In this document: one piece after another, positions 7,661 to 15,608 of the stretch | Layout: each line of letters starts with the position of its first letter | Numbering within the stretch: the stretch's first letter is position 1 | Origin: Fibrobacter sp. UWB16 | GTDB lineage: Bacteria; Fibrobacterota; Fibrobacteria; Fibrobacterales; Fibrobacteraceae | Assembly: GCF_900215325.1 (NCBI RefSeq) | Contig: NZ_OCMS01000002.1 | Span: 248,001-312,000 of the forward strand | DNA: 64,000 nt | Reading direction: 5' to 3' | The notes under the pieces: generated by a model | Database searches by the model: none | Told to the model about the DNA's origin: nothing | What the model saw: only the letters and a program-made list of their open reading frames with translations | Program-made: the position numbers and the translations under genes

Positions 7661-8479
7661 CTAGAACCAACTATACAAAATTTTGTACATCAAGAACTTT
7701 AAGTACGATAATCCGAAATCCTTGTGGAGCAATTTTGCGACTTGGAAGAACTGTTTTTGCCCTGTGCGGGCGATGGCACGTGCAAAAAATCCTTTGCGAG
7801 CTTGCTCTGCGCCAAGCGTGTTGCTGGTATGCTGGCGGTAAAGTATCGTCGCGTCATCGAGAATCGAGATGACTCCGCCTTTGAAGTGGACGCAAAGGGC
7901 TACCCATTCATCGTGCATGGTTGCGCGAGGAGACATTGGGAGTGCTGCCAATTTTGCGGCGTGGTTGAACATCATTGTGCAACCGGTGACCACGTGACGC
8001 ACACAAATTAATTCCGGGTGCTTGCGGAAAACGTCAATTTTCAAATCTTCGTTGAACGATTCTTTGATGGGGGAGAGCTGCTCATCGACAACTTTTAAAT
8101 CCGTCGCAACAAGAACTGGCGCGGTCCCTTCGACTTCCTTCATCCGAGCAAATGTCTTTTCGATTTTCTCCGGCAACCAAATATCGTCCTGGTCGCAGAA
8201 CATGTAATACTCGGAATCCACATTTTCGAGCAAATACATAAAAGACTTCGCCGCACCCCTGTGCTTTTGCGAGTCTTTCAAAATTGTAACCCTATCGGGA
8301 TACATTTCGCGAAATTGCCCGACGATTTTCATCGTATCGTCCGAGGAACCGTCATCACGAACATACAAATGGAACTGTTTACAAAATTGCTGGAACAGAG
8401 AATCAAGCTGTTCCCTGATGTACTTGCCGCCATTGTACGTAGCAAGCAAAACCGCAATCTTGTAATTGTTTTGGAGCAT
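7661..8479 (-). CDS. GT2 family glycosyltransferase
   Basis: 272 residues. The GT-A domain shows KIAVLLATYNGGKYIREQLD, VRDDGSSDDT and FCDQDDIWLPEK, followed by a His-rich acceptor-side stretch (KHPELICVRHVVTGCTMMF) and MHDEW, a conserved late motif of this GT2 group. The ATG sits one base after the speA stop. It is the first of the three GT2 genes and is downstream of polyamine genes in the same unit. Confidence 0.88.
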   Translation of the reverse strand: MLQNNYKIAVLLATYNGGKYIREQLDSLFQQFCKQFHLYVRDDGSSDDTMKIVGQFREMYPDRVTILKDSQKHRGAAKSFMYLLENVDSEYYMFCDQDDIWLPEKIEKTFARMKEVEGTAPVLVATDLKVVDEQLSPIKESFNEDLKIDVFRKHPELICVRHVVTGCTMMFNHAAKLAALPMSPRATMHDEWVALCVHFKGGVISILDDATILYRQHTSNTLGAEQARKGFFARAIARTGQKQFFQVAKLLHKDFGLSYLKFLMYKILYSWF

Positions 8480-8480
8480 C

Positions 8481-10379
8481 CTATTCCAGATACGTGTACC
8501 CGTAAAGTCCGGAACGATAGATGTTCAAGAATTCCTTGCCTTCTTGAAGCGTAATCTTTCCTTCCTTCACAGAGCGCGTGACCCAGTTTTCCATGTTGCG
8601 GACAAGAGCCTTGTCGCTGAAGTTCACGTAGTCGAGCACGTCTTCCACGGATTCACCGTCAATCACTTTGTCAATATCGTAGCCGCCCTTGTCGTTGCAG
8701 ACAATATGCACAGCGTTCGTATCGCCAAAGAGGTTGTGGAGGTCACCGAGGATTTCCTGGTATGCACCGACGAGGTAAACCGCGATAAAGTACGGTTCGT
8801 CCTTCTTGATCGGGTGGAGAGGAATGGTGCGTGCCACTTCGCCACCGCGAACGAACATGTCAATCTTGCCATCGCTATCGCAAGTCACGTCCTGAATCGT
8901 CGTCTCAATCGTCGGCTCTTCGTCCAAACGCTGGATCGGCATAATCGGGAACACCTGATCCACGCCCCAGCTGTCCGGGAGGCTCTGGAAAAGGCTGAAG
9001 TTGCAGAAGTACTTTTCGGCAAGCAAGCGTGGAAGTTCGCTCAATTCATAAGGCGGATGGCGCAAGTCTCGTGCGAGCAAGTCCACCTTGCGGGCGATGC
9101 TCCAGAACAAACGTTCGCTCATAGCGCGCGTCTGCAAATCCACGTCGCCCATCTTGAAACCGCTCAAGGTGTCGTCGTTAATCTGCATGGCATCGTGCCA
9201 GCTTTCGAGCAAGTTCTTCGGAGAAAGGCTCTTGTAAATGCCGTACAAGTCTTTCAACGCTTCCGGAGCGTCATCGCTGATTTCATGAACGCTTTCGTCA
9301 AAGAATGCCTGGCCAGCCGTTTCGAGCACGTTGAACACCAAGATGGAATGGTGAGCCGAAAGTGCACGGCCCGATTCCGCAATGATATTCGGGTGAGGAA
9401 CATCGGCGTTTTCGCATGCTTCGAACATCGCGTACACAACGTCGTTTGCGTATTCCTGGATGGAATAGTTCACGGAGCTTGCGTTAGAACTGCGCGTGCC
9501 ATCGTAATCGACGCCCAAGCCGCCGCCCACGTCCACGAATTCAAGGCCCATGCCCATCTTTCTAATTTGAACGTAGAACTGCGACACTTCGCGGAGTCCA
9601 TTCTTGATATGGCGAATGTTCGTAATCTGGCTACCCAAGTGGAAGTGGATGAGCTTCATGCAGTCTTCCATCTTCTCTTCTTTGATGTAGTCGAGAGCTT
9701 CCAAAAGTTCAGAACTGTTCAGACCGAACTTGCTGTGGTATCCGCCGGATTCTTCCCACTTGCCGCTACCGGAGCTTGCAAGCTTGATGCGAATACCGAT
9801 GTTCGGGCGCACGCCGATTCGACGAGACAAGTCAACAACCAAGTGAAGCTCGTTCATCTTTTCGACGACAATGAAAATCTTCTTGCCCATCTTCTGTGCG
9901 AGGAGAGCAAGCTCGATAAAGTCTTCGTCCTTGTAGCCGTTGCAGATAATCAACGCGTCCGGATTTTCCATGTTCGCAAGCACCGCGTGGAGTTCCGGCT
10001 TGGAACCTGCCTCGAGGCCGATGTTGAACTTGGAACCGTGACTCACCACTTCTTCCAAGACTGCACGCTGCTGGTTCACCTTGATCGGGAAGATGCTGTA
10101 ATGGCCACCCTTGTAGCCATATTCAGTCGTCGCCTTCGTGAAGCACTCGTGAATCTTTTCGATGCGGCTGTCCAGAATATCCGGGAAGCGCAACAACACA
10201 GGAGTCGAAACATCGCGCAAGGAAAGTTCCTGCACGAGCTCGTAAAGGTCGATGCTCGGACCGCCGTTCTTGATTGGCGAAACCGTCGCATGACCCTTGT
10301 CGTTAATGTCAAAGTAACTTACGCCCCAGCCCTTTACATTGTAAAGATCTCGGGAATCGTCAATGCGCCATTTTTTCAT
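8481..10379 (-). CDS. speA: Biosynthetic arginine decarboxylase
   Basis: 632 residues, normal for SpeA. It makes agmatine from arginine, the first step of the agmatine route to putrescine and spermidine. The PLP lysine is Lys100 in SIFPIKVNQQ; the phosphate-binding FVDVGGGLGVDYDG and the substrate-site stretch ANIIAESGRALSAHHSILV (residues about 330) are present, followed by the long helical insert typical of SpeA versus LysA. It lies 3 bp after the carboxynorspermidine dehydrogenase gene, which fits a carboxyspermidine pathway for polyamine synthesis. Agmatine-processing enzymes and the carboxyspermidine decarboxylase are not in the window. Confidence 0.95.
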   Translation of the reverse strand: MKKWRIDDSRDLYNVKGWGVSYFDINDKGHATVSPIKNGGPSIDLYELVQELSLRDVSTPVLLRFPDILDSRIEKIHECFTKATTEYGYKGGHYSIFPIKVNQQRAVLEEVVSHGSKFNIGLEAGSKPELHAVLANMENPDALIICNGYKDEDFIELALLAQKMGKKIFIVVEKMNELHLVVDLSRRIGVRPNIGIRIKLASSGSGKWEESGGYHSKFGLNSSELLEALDYIKEEKMEDCMKLIHFHLGSQITNIRHIKNGLREVSQFYVQIRKMGMGLEFVDVGGGLGVDYDGTRSSNASSVNYSIQEYANDVVYAMFEACENADVPHPNIIAESGRALSAHHSILVFNVLETAGQAFFDESVHEISDDAPEALKDLYGIYKSLSPKNLLESWHDAMQINDDTLSGFKMGDVDLQTRAMSERLFWSIARKVDLLARDLRHPPYELSELPRLLAEKYFCNFSLFQSLPDSWGVDQVFPIMPIQRLDEEPTIETTIQDVTCDSDGKIDMFVRGGEVARTIPLHPIKKDEPYFIAVYLVGAYQEILGDLHNLFGDTNAVHIVCNDKGGYDIDKVIDGESVEDVLDYVNFSDKALVRNMENWVTRSVKEGKITLQEGKEFLNIYRSGLYGYTYLE

Positions 10380-10382
10380 TGC

Positions 10383-11657
10383 CTAGTCCACAAGTACCGG
10401 GTTGAAATCTTCGTTCCACGGGAGACCGTACTTCGTGAGGGCTTCCATGAACGGATCCGGATCGAACTCTTCGACCGTATGCACACCCGGCTTGTTCCAC
10501 TTGCCCGTGAGCACCATCATGGCACCGCACATGGCTGGAACGCCAGTCGTGTAGGCGATAGCCTGGCTGCCGAGTTCCTTGTAGCATTCCTGGTGGTCGC
10601 AAACATTGTACAGATAGTAAGTCTTCGGCTTGCCATCCTTAGTACCCTTGAAAATGCAACCGATGTTCGTCTTGCCCACCGTGCGAGGACCGAGGCTTGC
10701 CGGGTCCGGGAGGAGAGCCTTGAGAAACTGGATAGGAACAATGTCCTGACCCTGGAACTTGATCGGCTGCGTGCTGAGCATGCCCACGTCTTCGAGGCAA
10801 CGCATGTGGTCGAGGTAGCTCTGGCCAAACGTCATGAAGAAGCGGATGCGCTTGATTCCCGGAATGTTCTGGGCGAGAGATTCAATTTCTTCGTGGTGGA
10901 GGAGGTACATGTCCTTCTTGCCGACCTGTGCGAAGTTGTATTCACGCTTGATGCTCATGGCCGGGATTTCAACCCAATGGCCCTTGCCGTTCTCGTCCGT
11001 GTCCCAGTAGCTGCCCGGAGCAGAAACTTCGCGGAGGTTGATTTCCGGGTTGAAGTTCGTTGCGAACTTGTAGCCGTGATCGCCGCCATTGCAGTCGAGA
11101 ATGTCGATTTCTTCAATCGTATCGAACTGGTGCTTCAAGGCGTAGGCGCAGTATGCCTGAGAAACACCCGGGTCAAAGCCGGAACCCAACAATGCCGTGA
11201 GACCAGCCTTTTCAAACTTTTCTTTGTAAGCCCACTGCCAGCTGTAATCGAAGTAGGCGCTAAAACCCTTTTCCTTGCAGCGCTTGTCGTAGACCTTGCG
11301 CCATTCCGGATCGTCGATATTTTCCGGCTCGTAGTTAGCCGTATCCATGTAGTTCACGCCACATTCAAGGCATGCATCCATGATGGCCAAGTCCTGGTAG
11401 GGGAGAGCGATATTCATCACCAGGTCCGGCTTGTATTGCTTAATGAGAGCAGAGACGTTCTCGGCCTTGTCAGCGTCCACGGCGGCAGTCGTGATGACCG
11501 TCTTCGTATTCGGGCGGAGTTCCTGAGCCAACTTCTCGCAATTTTCGCGATGACGGCTGGCGATGCAGATTTCGCTAAAAACTTCGCTGCAGGTGCAGCA
11601 CTTCTTGATAGCAACTGTGGCAACGGCGCCACAACCGATAATCAATGCTCTTGCCAT
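10383..11657 (-). CDS. Carboxynorspermidine/carboxyspermidine dehydrogenase-like (saccharopine dehydrogenase family)
   Basis: 424 residues from the ATG at 11657; GAGGA lies upstream of it, whereas an ATG six codons earlier has no ribosome binding site. The Rossmann start is ARALIIGCGAVATVAIKK. Later motifs (NIALPYQDLAIMDACLECGV, GVNYMDTANYEP, LLGSGFDPGVSQAYCAYAL) match the Lys1/carboxynorspermidine dehydrogenase branch. The enzyme couples aspartate semialdehyde to a diamine with NADPH. Placement directly before speA supports the polyamine assignment over lysine metabolism. First gene of an apparent six-gene operon ending in nudC. Confidence 0.88.
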   Translation of the reverse strand: MARALIIGCGAVATVAIKKCCTCSEVFSEICIASRHRENCEKLAQELRPNTKTVITTAAVDADKAENVSALIKQYKPDLVMNIALPYQDLAIMDACLECGVNYMDTANYEPENIDDPEWRKVYDKRCKEKGFSAYFDYSWQWAYKEKFEKAGLTALLGSGFDPGVSQAYCAYALKHQFDTIEEIDILDCNGGDHGYKFATNFNPEINLREVSAPGSYWDTDENGKGHWVEIPAMSIKREYNFAQVGKKDMYLLHHEEIESLAQNIPGIKRIRFFMTFGQSYLDHMRCLEDVGMLSTQPIKFQGQDIVPIQFLKALLPDPASLGPRTVGKTNIGCIFKGTKDGKPKTYYLYNVCDHQECYKELGSQAIAYTTGVPAMCGAMMVLTGKWNKPGVHTVEEFDPDPFMEALTKYGLPWNEDFNPVLVD

Positions 11658-11760
11658 TTTTTGTTTGTTCCTCATTTGTTGAGAGTTAATCCATCGGGAT
11701 GGCGATCCCGGTAGAGAATGTTACTATGGAAAATGTAGTAAAAGACGAGTGCTGCATCTC

Positions 11761-11912
11761 GTCATTCTGAGGGCAAAGCCCGAAGAATCCAGTCAAGTTT
11801 CATGAATGCGCTTCGATTGCGTCATGGGGGCTTTAGCCCAATCCAGTCAAGTTTCAAAAACGCGCATCGACAGCGTCATTCTGGAGCGACTGTAAGGAGC
11901 GATAGAATCCAG
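11761..11912 (+). repeat. Tandem GTCATTCTGA...AATCCAG hairpin repeats (3 units)
   Basis: Units begin at 11761, 11821 and 11875. Each opens with GTCAT, contains a small stem (GGGC/GCCC in the first, GGGCT/AGCCC in the second) and ends AATCCAGT(C/A)AAG. The first two are followed by related spacers with GCGC and TCGA. Short-form relatives are at 38721-38752 and, inverted, at about 32216-32249. Confidence 0.65.
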
Positions 11913-11930
11913 TAAAGTCTTGCCATTGGG

Positions 11931-12064
11931 GCGTTCCCTTGCCCACGGGCAAGGTCGGGCTATATTCTAGGGGCAACCGCCTTCGCTACGCTCGCCGCTC
12001 ACCTCCTAGAACGGAGCCTTGCTTGTGCAAGTCTCCGCCACACCGTGGTCACTATCCCTAACGC
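11931..12064 (+). repeat. Structured intergenic element with GGTCGGGCTAT ... CACTATCCCTAACGC ends
   Basis: About 134 nt. It starts with CCCTTGCCCACGGGCAAGG (a perfect inverted repeat around CA), continues GGTCGGGCTAT, has TTCTAGG paired with CCTAGAA across the middle, a GGAG-CTTGC/GCAAG-CTCC hairpin, and ends CACTATCCCTAACGC. From memory, blocks like the two ends recur between genes in Fibrobacter and some Bacteroidetes genomes. Only one copy was noticed here. Confidence 0.5.
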
Positions 12065-12083
12065 AATTTATCTGTATAAAACA

Positions 12084-12107
12084 ACTACAAATATTCAAAT
12101 TTGTAGT
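12084..12107. terminator. Stand-alone hairpin
   Basis: Perfect 9-bp stem ACTACAAAT/ATTTGTAGT with a 6-nt loop, followed on the plus strand by CGTTTCTTT. No gene reads into it from the left on the plus strand, so it may belong to the repeat element just before it. Confidence 0.4.
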
Positions 12108-12191
12108 CGTTTCTTTAAAAACTTTTCAATCAAATTCGGAATATCTAAACATTTTCCGTATTTCGTTGAAATTTTACCATAGATGAACTAA

Positions 12192-12220
12192 ATAAAAATC
12201 CACGGCTTTATCACCGTGGA
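12192..12220 (-). terminator. Terminator of the 67-residue gene
   Basis: TCCACGG/CCGTGGA stem with an 8-nt loop, followed on the minus strand by TTTTTATTT. Confidence 0.8.
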
Positions 12221-12238
12221 CATTTTCAAATGGACTGT

Positions 12239-12442
12239 TTAGCGTTGCGCTCTACGCTTTTGGATTTCGTCTAGCGGAACGCCCGAAATGCTAGAGATGT
12301 CTTCATCAGTTAATTTGCCATTGGCAAACATGGCATCGATCCAGTCACGATCACGTTGAGCAATCTTTTCCGCCATTTCTTCTTCTTCGACTTCGGCAAT
12401 GGACTTGTATCCATAAACTTCGCTGCATTTCTTGAAATCCAT
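12239..12442 (-). CDS. Small charged protein of unknown function
   Basis: 67 residues; no family recognised with confidence. It begins MDFKKCSEVYGYKSIAEVEE, is rich in Glu, Lys and Arg, and ends in a short helix-turn-helix-like stretch (LTDEDISSISGVPLDEIQKR) of the kind found at the C-terminus of Rpn/PD-(D/E)XK transposase-like proteins. It has a proper ribosome binding site (AGGAG, nine bases before ATG) and its own terminator, which argues for a real gene and not debris, although it could also be the remnant of a longer protein. Confidence 0.6.
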   Translation of the reverse strand: MDFKKCSEVYGYKSIAEVEEEEMAEKIAQRDRDWIDAMFANGKLTDEDISSISGVPLDEIQKRRAQR

Positions 12443-12610
12443 TTTGAACTGCTCCTTGGCATCGCCTTTAAAATACCTCTGTAAATATATAAATGCTAGG
12501 TTAAGAAAGCCATCCCCCCAAAATTGTGATCCCCACTACTCCCATTCCTAACAAAAAATGGTATTTTAAAAAGACCTCACGATAACCTCCAACGATTAAG
12601 GAATTTGGCT

Positions 12611-12799
12611 ATGCTTCAGAAATTGTGGAACAAATGCAAAAAATGCGGCTGCGATAAAGCCGCGGATTCTGAAAAATTTTGCGAATCTTGTAGCGAAAAA
12701 CGTCGCGAATTTTGGAGCGATATCAAGAAAATTGTGGGTGTAGGCGGTGCCGCCTTTTTAGTGCTTATCGCCGGTGGCAAAATGACGAAAAAATCCTAA
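12611..12799 (+). CDS. Small zinc-ribbon-like membrane protein
   Basis: 62 residues from the ATG at 12611, with AAGGA eight bases upstream. Four cysteines lie in two CxxC pairs (CKKCGCDKA and FCESC), likely a small zinc site, followed by one predicted membrane segment VGVGGAAFLVLIAGG and a short basic tail. No family is recognised. It stands 16 bp before the lyase-like gene on the same strand and may share its transcript. Confidence 0.55.
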   Translation: MLQKLWNKCKKCGCDKAADSEKFCESCSEKRREFWSDIKKIVGVGGAAFLVLIAGGKMTKKS

Positions 12800-12815
12800 A
12801 TTCATTCTTCGGAAT

Positions 12816-13856
12816 ATGAATAAGTACGCGTTCTTCTTGCTTTGCGCTTCTGCTGCTTTTGCTCAAACAGCGGATACGGTCTCGTTTGTCAACTTCGAAA
12901 ATCGCGAAGTTGGCGTTTACGGCAATGCTGAGGCTAAGGAAGATTTCAAGCGCAACACCACGGATAAAAGCTGGTGGTATGCGATGGACAAGAACAACGG
13001 CAAAAATTCCATGATTGTCTATGACGGCGAGGCGCATGGCAATGTGTTGCAACTCAAGTACCCCAAGGGCTGCGTTGGTCCGAATGACAATGATACTCCC
13101 GCGTGTGCGGCACAAATCATCCAGCCACTTGTGAAAACTGCCGATACGATGTGGAGTGCGTACGATATTTTCTTCGAGGAAGGTTTTGAATTCCAGTTGG
13201 GAGGTAAGCTTCCGGGGCTATGTGGCGGTAAGTGCTACACGGGGAACGCGATGCCCGAAACGGGGGATGGCTGGAGTGCGCGAATTATGTGGCGCAAGGG
13301 CGGGAACGCTGTTCAGCTGATTTACTTCATGGGGCAACATTCTGAATACGGCGATGATTTCAAGTGGGATTTCGGCGGTAAAAATCCGCAGGCGCAATTT
13401 ACCGTGGGCAAGTGGCACCGCATTGTAAATAAAGTCTCAATGAACTCCGTGTCGGCCCCCGGAAAAGGCGACAAGAACGGTCGCGTGCAGGCGTGGCTTG
13501 ATGGCGAGCTTGTGCTGGATGTCGATACGCTCAGACTCCGCGATTATGATACTTTGCATGTCGATAAGTTCTATCTTTCCACGTTCCATGGCGGGAGTAG
13601 TGCTGAATGGGCTCCGACACACGATAATTTTATCCGATTTGACAACTTTACTGTTTCGACCGATTCTATCGCTGTGTCGCTTGACAACGCGGGCGGTGTT
13701 GGCTTGAATAAACGTTTATGGCGAGAAAATCGCCGTTCAGTCTCAAAGCCTATTGAAATTTATCGTGTTAACGGCTCGCGAATTGGTCGTGGCCTACACA
13801 CTGAATCCAAAACGCAGCCGATCAAGAACGGCAGACTCGTAAAAGTTGTGCAATAA
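12816..13856 (+). CDS. Secreted polysaccharide lyase-like protein (PL14 fold)
   Basis: 346 residues with a cleavable signal peptide (YAFFLLCASAAFAQ). The body has the layout of the PL14/alginate-lyase-like beta-jelly-roll group: an early FVNFENREVGVYG, AYDIFFEEGFEFQLGGKLPG, a Cys-containing loop (GLCGGKCYTG), DGWSARIMWRKGGNAVQLIY, GKWHRIVNKVSMNS and the late FRFDNFTVSTDS strand. These lyases cut uronic-acid polysaccharides by beta-elimination; substrate here is unknown. The C-terminal 60 residues are Arg-rich and not part of the fold. No strong T9SS C-terminal domain is seen. Confidence 0.65.
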   Translation: MNKYAFFLLCASAAFAQTADTVSFVNFENREVGVYGNAEAKEDFKRNTTDKSWWYAMDKNNGKNSMIVYDGEAHGNVLQLKYPKGCVGPNDNDTPACAAQIIQPLVKTADTMWSAYDIFFEEGFEFQLGGKLPGLCGGKCYTGNAMPETGDGWSARIMWRKGGNAVQLIYFMGQHSEYGDDFKWDFGGKNPQAQFTVGKWHRIVNKVSMNSVSAPGKGDKNGRVQAWLDGELVLDVDTLRLRDYDTLHVDKFYLSTFHGGSSAEWAPTHDNFIRFDNFTVSTDSIAVSLDNAGGVGLNKRLWRENRRSVSKPIEIYRVNGSRIGRGLHTESKTQPIKNGRLVKVVQ

Positions 13857-13877
13857 AAAACACCGGATTTCTCCGGT
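13854..13877 (-). terminator. Terminator of rubrerythrin gene
   Basis: CACCGG/CCGGTG stem followed on the minus strand by TTTTTT, which overlaps the stop codon of the converging lyase-like gene. Confidence 0.8.
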
Positions 13878-13937
13878 GCCTGTATTGTAAATTTAACTGT
13901 GACGAGTTGCGCGGCATCTTGCTGCGACACTCGGCTC

Positions 13938-14477
13938 TTAGTAGTTTTCTTCGTGGACTTCGAAGTAGGCTTGCGGGTGAGCGCAAACGGGGCAGACTTC
14001 CGGGGCCTTTGTGCCGACCACGATGTGTCCGCAGTTGCGGCATTCCCAAACCTTGACTTCGCTCTTTTCGAAGACCTTGGCGGTTTCCACGTTCTTGAGG
14101 AGGGCGCGGTAGCGTTCTTCGTGCATCTTTTCGATGGCGGCGACCATGCGGAACTTCTTGGCGAGAGCGGTGAAGCCTTCTTCTTCGGCGGTTTTCGCGA
14201 AGCCTTCGTACATGTCGGTCCATTCGTAGTTTTCGCCTTCGGCGGCAGCCTTCAGGTTCTGGGCGGTGTCGCCGATGCCTTCGAGTTCCTTGAACCAAAG
14301 CTTGGCGTGTTCCTTTTCGTTGTCAGCGGTTTTTTGGAACAATGCAGCGATCTGTTCAAAACCGTCCTTTTTGGCGCGGCTTGCAAAGTAGGTGTACTTG
14401 TTGCGGGCTTGGGATTCGCCTGCGAAAGCTGCTTCCAAATTCTTTTCGGTTTGGGTACCAGCGTATTTATTTGCCAT
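13938..14477 (-). CDS. rbr: Rubrerythrin
   Basis: 179 residues from the ATG at 14477, which has GAGGAAG six bases upstream; longer starts lack this. The N-terminal ferritin-like diiron domain has [20 protein letters not shown] and [15 protein letters not shown]; the C-terminal rubredoxin-like domain has [10 protein letters not shown] and APEVCPVC. It reduces hydrogen peroxide in anaerobes using electrons from rubredoxin or NAD(P)H. Single gene between convergent and divergent neighbours, so it probably has its own promoter in the AT-rich 14478-14774 region. Confidence 0.95.
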   Translation of the reverse strand: MANKYAGTQTEKNLEAAFAGESQARNKYTYFASRAKKDGFEQIAALFQKTADNEKEHAKLWFKELEGIGDTAQNLKAAAEGENYEWTDMYEGFAKTAEEEGFTALAKKFRMVAAIEKMHEERYRALLKNVETAKVFEKSEVKVWECRNCGHIVVGTKAPEVCPVCAHPQAYFEVHEENY

Positions 14478-14774
14478 AATAAACTTCCTCGTTGATAGGT
14501 TTACTTTAATATACACTCATTTTGTTGCGGTGTGGAAACTTTTGTGACACATTTTTGTAATAAGTTGGAGTAAGCTGTTTGGGTTTAATGATACGTTGTG
14601 TATCTTTTAGATTTTAAAATTGAAAAATATTTATAAAAATCATTAAAAATTTGCAATTTTCTTTAATTTTGTATCATTTTTAATATTGCGTGCAGTTCGC
14701 TAGAAACTTAAATTTATACATGTAAGAACGAATGTTATAACCAATGACTATTGACTAATAACTAAAGACTGCTT
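14478..14774. other. AT-rich divergent intergenic region
   Basis: No gene. It is strongly AT-rich between the rubrerythrin and TIGR02147 genes and must hold both promoters. A small palindrome GATACGTTGTGTATC lies near 14590. The final 35 bases before the TIGR02147 start are a degenerate tract (ACCAATGACTATTGACTAAT, then AACTAAAGACT) of a type also found at 32268-32292 and 44361-44398. Confidence 0.5.
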
Positions 14775-15608
14775 ATGAAACCGATAACAGAATATAAGGA
14801 TTACCGCCTGTACATGCAGGACTTTTACGAAGAGCGTAAAAGGACGAGCGCATTTTCGTGGCGTGAGTTTTCCAAGCTGGCGGGGTTCAAGTCGCCGGTT
14901 TACCTAAAGCTTGTTTGCGAAGGCAAGAGCAGCTTGAGTTTCGTCAAGATGGAACAGGTCGCACATGCGATGGGGCTTGCGGGGCACGAGTTTGCTTACT
15001 TCACACAAATGGTCAAGTTCGGCAATGCAACGAAGGACTCCGTGAAAAAAGAGGCGCTTCTTGAAATGCAGAAGATTGCTCGCGAGCATCAAGTGCGCGT
15101 TGTCGATGCGGAATCTTTTGAATTCTATGAATCGTGGAAAAATCCGACGATTCGCGAACTCGCTCCGATGATGCCTGGAAAGCGCCCGCTCGAAATGGCG
15201 AAAACTTGCCATCAGGTGATTTCGGCAGAACAGGTACGTGACTCGCTGGCATTCCTGGTGCAGACGGGGTTTCTCAAGCGCGAGGCGGAACATACTTATG
15301 TGCAGACGGAAAAGACTGTCATCGGCACAAAAGAATCGCTTCCCATTGCGGTTCGCGGCATGCACAAAGAAATGGCATCGCTTGCGAGAACGGCTATCGA
15401 CAAGTTCCCGATTGAAGAACGTCATTTCACGGGTGCAACGCTTGGGCTTTGCGAAGAAGCCTACGCCCGCATTTCGCAGGAGCTGGACGCGTTTGTACGC
15501 AAGGTGGCAAACATCGCTGCCGAATATGAAAACATCAACCAAGTTTATCGACTGAATCTTCAGTTGTTTCCTTTAACAAAAAAGGTCGAGGAGGAGTCTC
15601 ATGAATAA
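14775..15608 (+). CDS. TIGR02147 family protein (HTH + DUF4423-like)
   Basis: 277 residues matching the Fibrobacter-expanded TIGR02147 family from memory: MKPITEYKDYRLYMQDFY at the start, FSWREFSKLAGFKSPVYLKL, FEFYESWKNPTIRELAPMMP in the middle and QVYRLNLQLFPLTKKV at the end. Residues about 25-80 look like an XRE-type helix-turn-helix (SFVKMEQVAHAMGLAGHEF). The function of the family is not established; the HTH suggests a regulator. Its stop overlaps the start of a lipoprotein gene by 8 bp, and the lipoprotein ribosome binding site lies inside its last codons, so the pair is translationally coupled. Confidence 0.85.
   Translation: MKPITEYKDYRLYMQDFYEERKRTSAFSWREFSKLAGFKSPVYLKLVCEGKSSLSFVKMEQVAHAMGLAGHEFAYFTQMVKFGNATKDSVKKEALLEMQKIAREHQVRVVDAESFEFYESWKNPTIRELAPMMPGKRPLEMAKTCHQVISAEQVRDSLAFLVQTGFLKREAEHTYVQTEKTVIGTKESLPIAVRGMHKEMASLARTAIDKFPIEERHFTGATLGLCEEAYARISQELDAFVRKVANIAAEYENINQVYRLNLQLFPLTKKVEEESHE

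Larger units (their letters stand above)
11658..12238. other. Gene-free repeat-rich gap
   Basis: No credible gene. It contains a three-unit tandem repeat of about 57 nt (11761-11912), a longer hairpin-rich element (11931-12064), a stand-alone perfect hairpin (12084-12107) and the terminator of the small minus-strand gene. The promoter for the polyamine operon should lie in the first 100 bases; nothing convincing was singled out. Confidence 0.7.

Noticed and set aside
8466-11714. Plus-strand open frame of 1082 codons
   Set aside because: It runs antisense over speA and the carboxynorspermidine dehydrogenase gene, which have clear family motifs. Its composition (His, Val, Ala, Arg rich) is what the complementary frame of this codon usage gives; no domain or ribosome binding site.
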